Part shown: piece by piece, positions 43,085 to 51,841 of the stretch | How the letters are laid out: the number at the start of each line of letters is the position of its first letter | Numbering within the stretch: position 1 is the first letter of the stretch | Assembly (NCBI GenBank): GCA_958295495.1 | Contig: OY282352.1 | Location: 2,728,001-2,792,000, forward strand | DNA: 64,000 nt | Origin: an uncultured Latescibacterota bacterium | GTDB lineage: Bacteria > Latescibacterota > UBA2968 > UBA8231 | Reading direction: 5' to 3' | Notes under the pieces: model-generated | Told to the model about the DNA's origin: nothing | Seen by the model: the letters and a program-made list of their open reading frames with translations, nothing else | Database searches by the model: none | Position numbers and translations under genes: made by a program

Positions 43085-44059
43085 ATGGCAATCAGAGAGG
43101 GAAAATCCGCCGCGGTAGAAATACTGGACTCTTCACCTCATTCAGAGTCGCCGACTGCCCTAGAGCCAGTGCTGCTGCAAGAACTGGAAGAGTTGGAGCC
43201 TCAGGAGCAGCGAGTTTTGTGCGAATTCTTGAAGCGCACTAAACGGAATAGGTCAGTCAATGGACAGATAGACGAATTGGCTATCGTAGTAAACGGATTA
43301 AAGGAATATCCAATGGAGGACGAATGGCTGTCCTTCCTAAAGATGAATGAGAAAACTGCGCCAGATCTACATAAAGAATTCGTCGGTGCAGAAAAGATCC
43401 AACTGGATACAAAGTTTCCTTCCATCGCTGAGCCTATCTCGGAAGTGATAAAAAGTCGCACCTCGGTCCGAGATTTCAAGAGAACGGATCTATCACTCGA
43501 AAAATTGAGCGCACTGTTGAATCATTCCTGCGGTGTACGGGACACCATATCGGCTTATAATCGCCGCGACATTACGCTACGCAATTTCCCAACCCCTGGA
43601 GGACTGCAATGCACCGAATTTTATCTCGTGGCCAACGAAGTAGAAGATATTCCTCAAGGAGTATATCATTACAGTTCCACGCAAAACTGCCTAGAACTGC
43701 TTGAGAGAGGAAATTTTCGTTGGCGCGTGGCCAACTGTTGTCCCCAACACGAATGGTTGGCCGAAGCAAGTGTCGTCATTTTCATCGCCTCCGACGTATC
43801 TCGGTTTACATGGAAATACGGTGCCTATAGATCGTATCGATTGGCTCACCTCGAAACTGGCGTCGTAAGCCAGAACCTACATCTTGTCGCCACAGCCCTT
43901 GAATTAGGGTCATGTATGGTATTTGGCTTTGACGATGAACGTACTGACTCCTTGTTGGGGCTAGATGGGCTCCAAGAATTTACAACCCTATTAGTTGCCG
44001 TTGGAAATAAATTAGATAAAAGATCGCTTCTGCAAAAATTCACCGATAGAAATAGTTGA
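43085..44059 (+). CDS. SagB-type FMN-dependent azoline dehydrogenase
   Basis: This 324-aa protein. An acidic N-terminal region (1-~110) precedes a nitroreductase fold with SRTSVRDF (124-131), PGGLQCTEFYL (171-181), GVYHYS, and the key pair K244-Y245 in TWKYGAYRSYRLAHLETG. In SagB/BcerB proteins this Lys-Tyr pair is needed to oxidise thiazolines and oxazolines to aromatic azoles. It should therefore aromatise heterocycles formed by YcaO on the Cys8 core. It lies between its paralogue (3 bases upstream) and the permease gene (13 bases downstream). Confidence 0.85.
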   Translation: MAIREGKSAAVEILDSSPHSESPTALEPVLLQELEELEPQEQRVLCEFLKRTKRNRSVNGQIDELAIVVNGLKEYPMEDEWLSFLKMNEKTAPDLHKEFVGAEKIQLDTKFPSIAEPISEVIKSRTSVRDFKRTDLSLEKLSALLNHSCGVRDTISAYNRRDITLRNFPTPGGLQCTEFYLVANEVEDIPQGVYHYSSTQNCLELLERGNFRWRVANCCPQHEWLAEASVVIFIASDVSRFTWKYGAYRSYRLAHLETGVVSQNLHLVATALELGSCMVFGFDDERTDSLLGLDGLQEFTTLLVAVGNKLDKRSLLQKFTDRNS

Positions 44060-44072
44060 GGAGTCACATAAA

Positions 44073-44846
44073 ATGCCCTTTTTAAACAAAACTATCTGGC
44101 TTCGTAGCTTTGTCACGCTCTGGGGCGTCGAGTGCAAATTATTCGTGCGTCAGCCTACTGCCGCCTTCTTTACATTTATATTCCCCGTCTTAGTCTTTCT
44201 TCTGTTTGGCTCTATCTTTGGAGAAGCTTCGATGTGGGACCGCCCCGACGTGCGCTACATAGATTTCTACGCCCCAGCACTCATGGCCGCATACATCGGC
44301 CAAGCCGGCCTGACCAGCCTCACTAACTTCTTGGCTGAATACCGTCTGCTCGGCATCCTCAAGCGCTATGTCGTCAGCCCGCTCTCGCTTGGATTCTACC
44401 TCTGTGTCCACATCGCAATGCAGGTTGTCATATTTGTTATTTCTGCCTCTATCTTAATCGTGATCGCAGAGGGTGTTTTTGATCTCCATTTTCGTGGACA
44501 CTGGGCAATTGTCCTGTTTGTAGGAATGGTGTGCATTGCTTGCTTTTTTTCCTTGGGTTTCTTGGTAAGTGGCCTTTCCAAGTCTCCAAGAGGTACCCAC
44601 GCTCTAGGTCAATTTTTGTTTCTCATCATGTTTTTTATATCGGGGGCTACCTTTCCTCGGCAAATGTTTCCAGAGTGGCTACAGATTTTAAGTTGGGGCT
44701 CCCCTTTGACTCATGTCGTCACAACTTTCTCTGGTGTATGGCTCGGGGATCCGATAGCTCAGTATGTAAATTCATTGCTGTTTCTTACAGGTATAACCGC
44801 GCTGTCGTACTTAATCTCCACTCGAACATTCAAGTGGGAGGTGTAA
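44073..44846 (+). CDS. ABC-2-type transporter permease
   Basis: This 257-aa protein has six predicted transmembrane helices and the ABC-2 pattern: a helix-loop start (QPTAAFFTFIFPVLVFLLFG), a long central FLxSGLSKSPRG-like loop and ISGATFPRQMFPEWLQ. It corresponds to SagH/SagI-type permeases and probably works with the ATPase encoded by the last genes of the same operon to export the modified peptide or give self-protection. GAGGAG precedes ATG 44073. Confidence 0.85.
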   Translation: MPFLNKTIWLRSFVTLWGVECKLFVRQPTAAFFTFIFPVLVFLLFGSIFGEASMWDRPDVRYIDFYAPALMAAYIGQAGLTSLTNFLAEYRLLGILKRYVVSPLSLGFYLCVHIAMQVVIFVISASILIVIAEGVFDLHFRGHWAIVLFVGMVCIACFFSLGFLVSGLSKSPRGTHALGQFLFLIMFFISGATFPRQMFPEWLQILSWGSPLTHVVTTFSGVWLGDPIAQYVNSLLFLTGITALSYLISTRTFKWEV

Positions 44847-44855
44847 ACATTCACT

Positions 44856-46319
44856 ATGACTTATCTAAAACTGCGTTCCACCTATATCAACCCTCATCGG
44901 GAAATTTTGCCTAACGTGATGAGCGAGAGGGAAGGCAGGGCAATCAGAGAAATGCTATCGTGGTATTCTCCCAACGGCCCAATCCGACATTCGACGATTT
45001 ACAACGGAGGAGCTGGGGTTTCCCAAACCGTCGTCGTTAATAGTAGTCACTGGGACACAGACCAAGTCATACGCCAAGTAACAGGACTGCCCTCCATGAA
45101 CTTGGCATTAAACTCTTCTGTACTCGGAGGGGGCAAGGGATTTGACCCTTCATCTTCCTTTCTGTCCGACTTAGGAGAAAGTGTTGAAAGGATGTCTGGG
45201 GCATTCGCTTTCTTCAAAGAAGACTTAGAGATCTGTGCCGGATCCTATAGTTTCCTGCAACAAGCCGGTCAAAATGCTATTGCGCCGGAAGCACTTCCCC
45301 TGTTTTCAGATGAGCAATACGCCTCACCTAATTTCTTCTTTCAACCCTTTACTCACGATACTGAATTTAATTGGATCAAAGGACGTCGGCTCATTAGTCA
45401 AGAAGACATCTGGATTCCTCTACAGCTCGCGCTCTTCTTTTATATCCCATCCATTGAAGAAGCCCGAATCGGCTATTCGTCCTCTTCCGGAATGGCCTCT
45501 CATATAGATGAAGCCTTGGCCATCATTGCTGGAGTAATAGAGCTCGTCGAGCGCGATGCCTTGATACTGTCTTGGTATGCAGATATCCCGTTGCGCCGCG
45601 TGGAAGTTGACGAACCTCTCTGTTCCAAGAAGGCCAATAGAGCATTAGAACATATCAAGTCTCTCTCTGGTGATGTAAATTTTTGGTTACACGACGTTGG
45701 CTTTCCCGAGTTGCCTTCTATATCGGCGACCCAGCTAGTGCCTTACTACAAGAAATTCGCCTATCAGACTGGATCGGCAGCGGGGTTGGATGGAGAAGAA
45801 ACCTTCTTCCAAGCCTTGCTGGAATACGGGCAATCCGAACTACAATTGAAGTGCGCTATGTTGGCACCCCAAAGGCAATTGCGGAGAAGTATTGAAGCGA
45901 TATTTGGTGCCTCACCCGACAAGCCGCTAGCCGAGATGCTTACATTTTTGGAAACTATCGGCTATTACGGGCATTCTGAAAATGCCGGACGCCTGAAAAT
46001 TTTTTTTCGCAGTGATGACACCATGTTCCTATCGGAATTGCCAAGGGTAAAATTCAAACATTCAGATGAGCAGTTGGAATATCTCAAGGAGGTTCTTCAA
46101 CGGTATGATATAGATCCTATTGTCATTGATTGCACTCACGGACAGATGTCTCAAGTGAAGGTCGTCAAAGTGTTCATCCCGGAATTAATACAGCACCATA
46201 TAAGTGCATATCCATATTTGGGACATCCGCGAATTTACGAACTGCCCATGAAAATGGGATTAAGGGATAAGCCACTCACATTCAAAGAGCTCAAACTAGG
46301 GCCTTTTCCCTTCCCCTAA
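44856..46319 (+). CDS. YcaO-family azoline cyclodehydratase
   Basis: This 487-aa YcaO enzyme uses ATP to activate the peptide amide so that Cys/Ser/Thr side chains close to azolines. Seen: the ATP-binding segment GGGKGFDPSSSF...LGESVERMSG (residues 91-115), the second acidic helix VIELVERDALILSW (227-240) and a C-terminal tail GPFPFP (482-487). A proline-rich PxP tail is the mark of YcaO proteins that make azolines. The YcaO is separate from its E1-like partner, as in SagD/SagC clusters. It starts 9 bases after the permease gene. Confidence 0.9.
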   Translation: MTYLKLRSTYINPHREILPNVMSEREGRAIREMLSWYSPNGPIRHSTIYNGGAGVSQTVVVNSSHWDTDQVIRQVTGLPSMNLALNSSVLGGGKGFDPSSSFLSDLGESVERMSGAFAFFKEDLEICAGSYSFLQQAGQNAIAPEALPLFSDEQYASPNFFFQPFTHDTEFNWIKGRRLISQEDIWIPLQLALFFYIPSIEEARIGYSSSSGMASHIDEALAIIAGVIELVERDALILSWYADIPLRRVEVDEPLCSKKANRALEHIKSLSGDVNFWLHDVGFPELPSISATQLVPYYKKFAYQTGSAAGLDGEETFFQALLEYGQSELQLKCAMLAPQRQLRRSIEAIFGASPDKPLAEMLTFLETIGYYGHSENAGRLKIFFRSDDTMFLSELPRVKFKHSDEQLEYLKEVLQRYDIDPIVIDCTHGQMSQVKVVKVFIPELIQHHISAYPYLGHPRIYELPMKMGLRDKPLTFKELKLGPFPFP

Positions 46320-46334
46320 ACTCAGTCGCAAATT

Positions 46335-47063
46335 ATGTTCTGTTTTGTTTTTATCCTAGTGTACCCTAGCGTCCTTTATATCGTACACGCAGGTTTATAC
46401 CTGATGGGTAGCTGGGTGCTATCCAAAAAAACGCTGAATGCAAGTTTGGACCGCTACGACGTTTTCGTGCCTTTGGCTTCTCTGATCGGTGCTCTGATTC
46501 TAATTCTGAGCGTGTGCGACCTGACTATCCGCATTCTAGCGTCGGCTTTTGAATGGCCTGTGTGGTTAGGTCTCTCAATACCCTTATCGCTCGGCGTTAC
46601 TATTTTTGTCAGTGTAGGTGTGGGCGCGGCCTTTTATTATGCAGAGCTTATTGCAGCACAGGCGTGGTTGAAACTGCGGATGGGAAATAAGCCGATAGCA
46701 AAACACTGGATGTTTGGAGATACCAAACGCATCGTCAGGCAGGGGCAAAAATTACCTGTAAGTCTATTATTGGGTTGCATCCTTGGCGAAGCTCTTCTGG
46801 AGGAGGTACTATGGAGAGGCTACTTGATCTCTTATGCAACTGGTGTCTTGAATATACCTGTACAATACGCGGTCGTTATCGCGTCTTTCACATTTGGAAT
46901 GAATCATATAGCCTATGGTTTGGCGAATGTGATCTCTAAAACTCTTTTTGGTGTAATTTTGGGTCTTATGTATCTTGCATCAGATAGTCTTTTGCCATGC
47001 ATATTGTGTCATCAGGTCTTCAACCTTATGGTTTTTAAAATTCGCATCGAATGGAAATCATGA
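46335..47063 (+). CDS. CPBP-family intramembrane protease (SagE-like)
   Basis: This 242-aa polytopic protein has the three CPBP/Abi motifs: E156-E157-xxx-R161 (in LLEEVLWRG), H191 (MNHIAYG) and H226-xxx-N230 (CHQVFN). In streptolysin S-type clusters such proteins are thought to remove the leader or to give immunity. There is no double-Gly peptidase in the cluster, so leader cleavage is a reasonable guess. It overlaps the ABC ATPase gene by 13 bases. Confidence 0.85.
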   Translation: MFCFVFILVYPSVLYIVHAGLYLMGSWVLSKKTLNASLDRYDVFVPLASLIGALILILSVCDLTIRILASAFEWPVWLGLSIPLSLGVTIFVSVGVGAAFYYAELIAAQAWLKLRMGNKPIAKHWMFGDTKRIVRQGQKLPVSLLLGCILGEALLEEVLWRGYLISYATGVLNIPVQYAVVIASFTFGMNHIAYGLANVISKTLFGVILGLMYLASDSLLPCILCHQVFNLMVFKIRIEWKS

Positions 47064-48739
47064 CTTCAGCTTCGAGTACCTCATCTCCAGCCAGTGGCTG
47101 TCGAGAACAAACCCCCATCCTGCAGATAAATGCCTTACGCAAAACCTATGGTGAGCTCGTCGCCGTGCAAAACGTCAGTTTTACCGTATATCCGCGACAA
47201 GTCTTTTGCCTAGTAGGACCCAACGGAGCGGGTAAAACGTCTATCATAGATTGCATTGTAGGCTTAAAGAAGCCCGACTCTGGAGACATTCACTTATTGG
47301 GCGAAAGCATCCCCGATCTGCGACGACGCAAGGACATACGCAGTCGAATCGGCATCCAATTCCAAGAAGATTCTCTCTACAATGATATTCAGGTTAAAGA
47401 GGCGTTACACCTCTATGCAAAGATGTACCAGAACTCTGTTGATATAGATGATTTAATCGACACTTTTGAGTTGCAACGTCAGCAGAAAACAGCCTACAAA
47501 AACCTGTCGGGAGGAGAAAAGCGCAGGCTGCTCATTGCTATCTCCTTAGTGGGTAATCCAGCGCTGCTGATCCTCGATGAGCCGTCGAGTAACTTGGATC
47601 CACATTTACGTCGGCAACTATGGGATGTCCTTAACCACTATCGCCGTCAGGGTCTCACCATTGTCATGACTACCCACAACATGCAAGAAGCCCAGCAGTA
47701 CAGTGATGTGATCTGCGTGATGAACAAGGGTCAAGTCATTGCCTCTGGTTCGGTGCCGCAATTGCTCGAAAAGTTTCAGCTAAACCTCAAAGTAGAGGTA
47801 GAAACCGAAGTCGATCCTGAAGCTTTGGTAGACTGTCTTGGGATAACGCACATTGATGTCAATTCTCAAGGCGTGTGCATATATGGCAAGAATGAGGTGT
47901 TTAGGGACGCGGTTATAGACCGTCTTAACAGCTTGAGCATACATCAATTTTCCGTAAAAACCGCCGACCTTGAAGATGTGTACCTATTTGCCACCGGGAG
48001 ACGATATATGCGCTACCTGAACAACGAATCAATAGAGAGTCAGGATGCCAAATTCGATATCCTTTTCGTCGAAGGCAAGGGACTGCTTCAGCAGGCGATT
48101 GATACCTCCGATCCCGATCAATTATATAAAGCACAGAAGCTGTTTGATCGCGTCCGCCAAAACGGTAATTATGAGATATTTGCACTGTATTATTTGGCCT
48201 TGTGCGAATACCGCTTCGCCACGCTTTTTGCGGCCGCTCCCGACGAACAGTCCCAGTGCATCAACCAAACCATAGAGCATCTTAAGGAGGCCATTGAACT
48301 GGAAGACAACTTCAGCGACGCCCACGCTCTCTTAGCTGGTGCCTATGGTCAAAAGCTCGGCCTGAATCCCCACTTGGGCATGGTGCTGGGCCCTGAGATC
48401 AAAAGAGTCCTTGAAAAGTCCAAACGACTCGAAGGCGACAATCCCCGAGTTGTCTTAATAGATGGAATTAGTGACTGTTATACTCCTGCTGTGTTCGGTG
48501 GCGACAAGCAGCGGGCCATCTCTAAAATGGAGCAGGCCCTTGAGCTGTTCGCCAAAGAGGAAACCCGCGACCCCTTTCAACCCTCTTGGGGCTACGACGA
48601 AGCTTGTGCTCAATTGGGCATCATGCGTCAGGAGGCCGGCGACATTGAGGGAGCGCGGGAAGCCTTTGCCAAAGCCCTTGAAGTGAATCCCAACAACGGC
48701 TGGGTAAAGAACCACTTATTGCCGGGATTGGACTGTTAG
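47051..48739 (+). CDS. ABC transporter ATPase fused to a TPR domain
   Basis: This 562-aa protein. Residues ~22-316 are a complete ABC ATPase: Walker A GPNGAGKTS (56-64), signature LSGGE (152-156), Walker B LLILDEP (172-178) and H-loop H209, then an accessory domain. Residues ~335-562 are TPR-like helices (HALLAGAYGQKLGLNPHLGMVLG, NPRVVLIDGI, FAKEETRDPFQPSWG, GWVKNHLLPGL) that closely parallel the secreted 261-aa protein two genes downstream. The fusion is unusual for peptide exporters, which normally stop after the ATPase. It probably powers the ABC-2 permease. It overlaps the CPBP gene. Confidence 0.88.
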   Translation: MEIMTSASSTSSPASGCREQTPILQINALRKTYGELVAVQNVSFTVYPRQVFCLVGPNGAGKTSIIDCIVGLKKPDSGDIHLLGESIPDLRRRKDIRSRIGIQFQEDSLYNDIQVKEALHLYAKMYQNSVDIDDLIDTFELQRQQKTAYKNLSGGEKRRLLIAISLVGNPALLILDEPSSNLDPHLRRQLWDVLNHYRRQGLTIVMTTHNMQEAQQYSDVICVMNKGQVIASGSVPQLLEKFQLNLKVEVETEVDPEALVDCLGITHIDVNSQGVCIYGKNEVFRDAVIDRLNSLSIHQFSVKTADLEDVYLFATGRRYMRYLNNESIESQDAKFDILFVEGKGLLQQAIDTSDPDQLYKAQKLFDRVRQNGNYEIFALYYLALCEYRFATLFAAAPDEQSQCINQTIEHLKEAIELEDNFSDAHALLAGAYGQKLGLNPHLGMVLGPEIKRVLEKSKRLEGDNPRVVLIDGISDCYTPAVFGGDKQRAISKMEQALELFAKEETRDPFQPSWGYDEACAQLGIMRQEAGDIEGAREAFAKALEVNPNNGWVKNHLLPGLDC

Positions 48740-48745
48740 TACGCA

Positions 48746-50992
48746 ATGAATAAAAGATGCACCGCCCGACAGGCCGCGATCGTCCTGTTTTGCGTTCTCC
48801 TGCTCGCCGGTCTGCACGGCGGCCAAGCCTTTGCCCAGAGCCAAGCCTTTGTCAGTGGACAGGTCGTCGATGAAACAGAACGACCGATGGCCTTTGTCAA
48901 CGTACAAATCATCGACACCACCGACGGCGCAATAACCGGGCGCGATGGCCGCTTTGCCTTTTCCACTCGGCACCTCGGACAACGCGACCTGAGCGCCTCC
49001 TTCATCGGCTTTGAACCTGCCCGGAAGACCCTGCACTTGACCGCGGGCGATACCACAACGGTGCGTTTGGTGCTGCGGCGCATCCTCATTGAACTTGGTG
49101 AAACCGTCGTCACAGTTAGCACCTATACCACCGGGGAGGATGAGACCGTCACCCTTTCCCCGTTAGATGTGGTTACAACGCCTGGGGCTTCCGCCGATAT
49201 TTTTCTCGCGGTCAAAACCTTTCCCGGCGTTGCTACCGTAGATGACGGTGCCGGTCTTTTTGTTCGCGGTGGCGACGTGAGCGAGACCGTCATTTTGCTC
49301 GATCAGGCCACGGTGGTGCATCCCTACAGATACGAATCGCCCACCGGTGGAGTAGTCGGCACGATTCCTCCCTTCATGGTGCAGGGCACGGTTTTTTCCA
49401 CCGGTGGATTCTCCGCCCGCTACGGCAATGCGCTTTCCGCGGTGCTGTCCATGGAGAGCCTAGACATGCCCGCGCAACGGAGCTATAAGCTCGGTTTGGG
49501 CCTCGCGGCCGGCTCTGTGGGCCTCGACATGCCTCTTGTTGAAGATAAGCTCGGCCTGCGCTCCACGGGCAATCTCAGCTTTACCGATCTCATGTTCCTC
49601 GTCAATGGGCACCGCGACGAATTCACCACGACTCCACGCGGGCACGACGGTAACCTTAACCTGATCTACCAATACTCGCCCACCGGACGCCTCAAGCTCT
49701 TCAGCTTCGACGCCGGCGAGCGACTCGGCGTCCGGGTCGCAGAGCCTTCCTTTGACGGCCTTTATCGAAACCGCACTGATAGAGCCTTGCACAATGTTCA
49801 GTGGACAGATGGATGGGCCGATTGGTTCATCCAGACCAGTGCCTCGCTCAACCGGCACACGGCCCGGCGGCAATTGGGCAACTTGGACTTAACTTCCCGC
49901 GACTTGACCGGCAAAATTCGCACAGACCTAGAACGCGTCCTCGATGCTTTCGGGGTTTTGCGCCTCGGTGCTGAAGTGGAGCACGCTGACAACCAATTCG
50001 AGGGCAGCATTCCTCAAGGCGATATTCTCGACCCCGAGGCAGGCATATTTGAACTCGACACCTCTTATAGTGCCCGGCGTACTGGTGCCTACTTTGAGGT
50101 CGATTTCAAGCCCGTGCGCCGCATCGTCGCCAATGTCGGGATGCGCACCGATCACCACAGCTTGGGCGGTGATTTTGTCATAGACCCGCGCCTGTCTGCA
50201 CGATACCAGTTCTCAGAAGACACAAACGCCCGGCTCGCTTGGGGCATCTATCACCAATTCCCCGCTCCATTTGAATACAACCCCACCAGCGGCAACCCCA
50301 AGCTGGGGCCTCAGCGTGCCCAACACTGGATAGGAGGCTTGCACCACGAACGCGACCAATTCCTAGTACGGCTGGAGGCTTACTACAAACCCTACCGCAA
50401 TCTCGTCCTAGACGACCCCGACCTGAATTTTGCAAATACTGGTAATGGCCGGGCTTCTGGTATTGACCTCTTTTACAAGTACGGTGCTTTTCTCAATACG
50501 CGCTTCAGCGGGTGGATGGCCTACAGTCTGCTGCGATCGCGCCGATTGCAGACGCGCCACATAGGGTTTGAGATGCGCCATGAAGAAGCCCCTTCGCCGT
50601 TTGATATTACGCACAACCTGACCTTGGTCACAAAGGGGCTGATCGTCCGCACCCTCAGCGGCGGCCTGACTCTGAGATACGCCACCGGACGCCCCATTAC
50701 CCCAATCGTCGATGCCGTTCCCGGAGCAGACGAAAGCTACTACCTGCCCGTAGAAGGACCCGTCGGCTCGGAACGGCTGCCGTCCTTTCAACAGATAGAT
50801 GGGCAGTTGAGCTATGTGCATTTCTTTGGCTCTGGCCACCAAGCGGTCTTCTACTTGGCGGTCAACAACCTGCTCAATCGCGCAAATGTGCTCGACTATG
50901 ATTACAGCATTGACTATACCCAGCGCCAGCCACGTACCTCCCTTTTTCGCCGGTCCATTTATTTTGGCACCAGTGTCTCCCTGAACTATTGA
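48746..50992 (+). CDS. TonB-dependent outer-membrane receptor
   Basis: This 748-aa protein has a signal peptide (1-~30), a carboxypeptidase-regulatory-like beta domain (FVSGQVVDETERPMAFVNVQI, ~34-110), a plug domain (SADIFLAVKTFPGV, GLFVRGGDVSETVILLDQA) and a beta-barrel ending in a terminal aromatic strand (YFGTSVSLNY). It takes up ligands across the outer membrane with TonB energy. It begins seven bases after the ABC-TPR gene, so it belongs to the TOMM operon by spacing. GC content appears higher than in the core enzyme genes. Ligand unknown; uptake of the operon's own product or its metal complex is a hypothesis. Confidence 0.88.
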   Translation: MNKRCTARQAAIVLFCVLLLAGLHGGQAFAQSQAFVSGQVVDETERPMAFVNVQIIDTTDGAITGRDGRFAFSTRHLGQRDLSASFIGFEPARKTLHLTAGDTTTVRLVLRRILIELGETVVTVSTYTTGEDETVTLSPLDVVTTPGASADIFLAVKTFPGVATVDDGAGLFVRGGDVSETVILLDQATVVHPYRYESPTGGVVGTIPPFMVQGTVFSTGGFSARYGNALSAVLSMESLDMPAQRSYKLGLGLAAGSVGLDMPLVEDKLGLRSTGNLSFTDLMFLVNGHRDEFTTTPRGHDGNLNLIYQYSPTGRLKLFSFDAGERLGVRVAEPSFDGLYRNRTDRALHNVQWTDGWADWFIQTSASLNRHTARRQLGNLDLTSRDLTGKIRTDLERVLDAFGVLRLGAEVEHADNQFEGSIPQGDILDPEAGIFELDTSYSARRTGAYFEVDFKPVRRIVANVGMRTDHHSLGGDFVIDPRLSARYQFSEDTNARLAWGIYHQFPAPFEYNPTSGNPKLGPQRAQHWIGGLHHERDQFLVRLEAYYKPYRNLVLDDPDLNFANTGNGRASGIDLFYKYGAFLNTRFSGWMAYSLLRSRRLQTRHIGFEMRHEEAPSPFDITHNLTLVTKGLIVRTLSGGLTLRYATGRPITPIVDAVPGADESYYLPVEGPVGSERLPSFQQIDGQLSYVHFFGSGHQAVFYLAVNNLLNRANVLDYDYSIDYTQRQPRTSLFRRSIYFGTSVSLNY

Positions 50993-51013
50993 CCTTAACC
51001 AAAGAGGCCACTT

Positions 51014-51799
51014 ATGCTGCGCTTTCTGCTCTCACTCGCTTTCATTTTCTCGCTCGCCTATCCCGCCTTCGCCCAATCGGCCGATAGTCTTATCGTCAGT
51101 GGAAAACAGATGCTGCAAGCCGGTGAAAATGCGGGCGACCTCGACGCTATGTACGCGTCGCGGGCCACGTTCGAGCGCGCCTTAGCCGATACCAGCTTAG
51201 CCGCGTGGGGACACTACTACATGGCCTTGGCCGATTACCGGATCGTCGATTTCCTATTAGCCGCAGGCGAGCAAAACAAAGACGCATCTTCTGAGCACCT
51301 CAAAGCTGCGGTTGAGCATTTGCAAGAGGCCACCCGGCTCGATCCGCAAGCCGCCGAAGCATATTCTCTGCTGGCGAGCGCGTACGGACGACAGATTGGC
51401 CTCAGTCCGATCAAGGGCATGGTCTTAGGGGGCAGAGCAGATAAGGCCCTGAGAAAAGCCATGCAGCTCGCCCCCAACAATCCGCGCGTAGTGCTGAGTT
51501 CGGCCATCAGCGATTTTAATACCCCCAAAATGTTCGGTGGAAGCAAAGAAGAGGGCCTGCAAGGATTCCAGCGTGCCGCCGAACTATTCGCCCAAGAAGA
51601 GCCGACCGATCCCATCCATCCCGTATGGGGACACAGCCGAACCTACGCTTGGCTGGGCATCGCTTACCAGGACCAAGGTGACTTGGAGCAGGCGCGAGCG
51701 GCCTTTGAAAAGGCCCTTGAAATCGATCCAGATTTTGGTTGGGTCAAGTACGTGCTGCTGCCCGGATTGGAAAAAGCCAATTCACCGGATGCGCCGTGA
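51014..51799 (+). CDS. Secreted TPR protein, paralogue of the ABC protein's C-terminus
   Basis: This 261-aa protein has a signal peptide (cleavage near AFAQS, residue ~21), so it is periplasmic or surface-associated. Its mature part shares a chain of motifs, in order, with residues 335-562 of the ABC-TPR protein: AYGRQIGLSPIKGMVLG, NPRVVLSSAI, MFGG, LFAQEEPTDP..P.WG and GWVKYVLLPGL. TPR-like helices are evident (AWLGIAYQDQGDLEQARAAFEKALEIDP). It is the last gene of the run, 21 bases after the receptor gene, preceded by AAAGAGG. Possibly a periplasmic scaffold for the receptor; unproven. Confidence 0.8.
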   Translation: MLRFLLSLAFIFSLAYPAFAQSADSLIVSGKQMLQAGENAGDLDAMYASRATFERALADTSLAAWGHYYMALADYRIVDFLLAAGEQNKDASSEHLKAAVEHLQEATRLDPQAAEAYSLLASAYGRQIGLSPIKGMVLGGRADKALRKAMQLAPNNPRVVLSSAISDFNTPKMFGGSKEEGLQGFQRAAELFAQEEPTDPIHPVWGHSRTYAWLGIAYQDQGDLEQARAAFEKALEIDPDFGWVKYVLLPGLEKANSPDAP

Positions 51800-51841
51800 G
51801 CAAACGACTCCTAGATAGCTAGGCGACGTTGTGGGAAGTGC

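Noticed and set aside
51810..51823. CCTAG-ATAG-CTAGG palindrome after the TPR gene as terminator of the TOMM operon
   Set aside because: Five-bp stem and no T run; the operon's terminator was not found.
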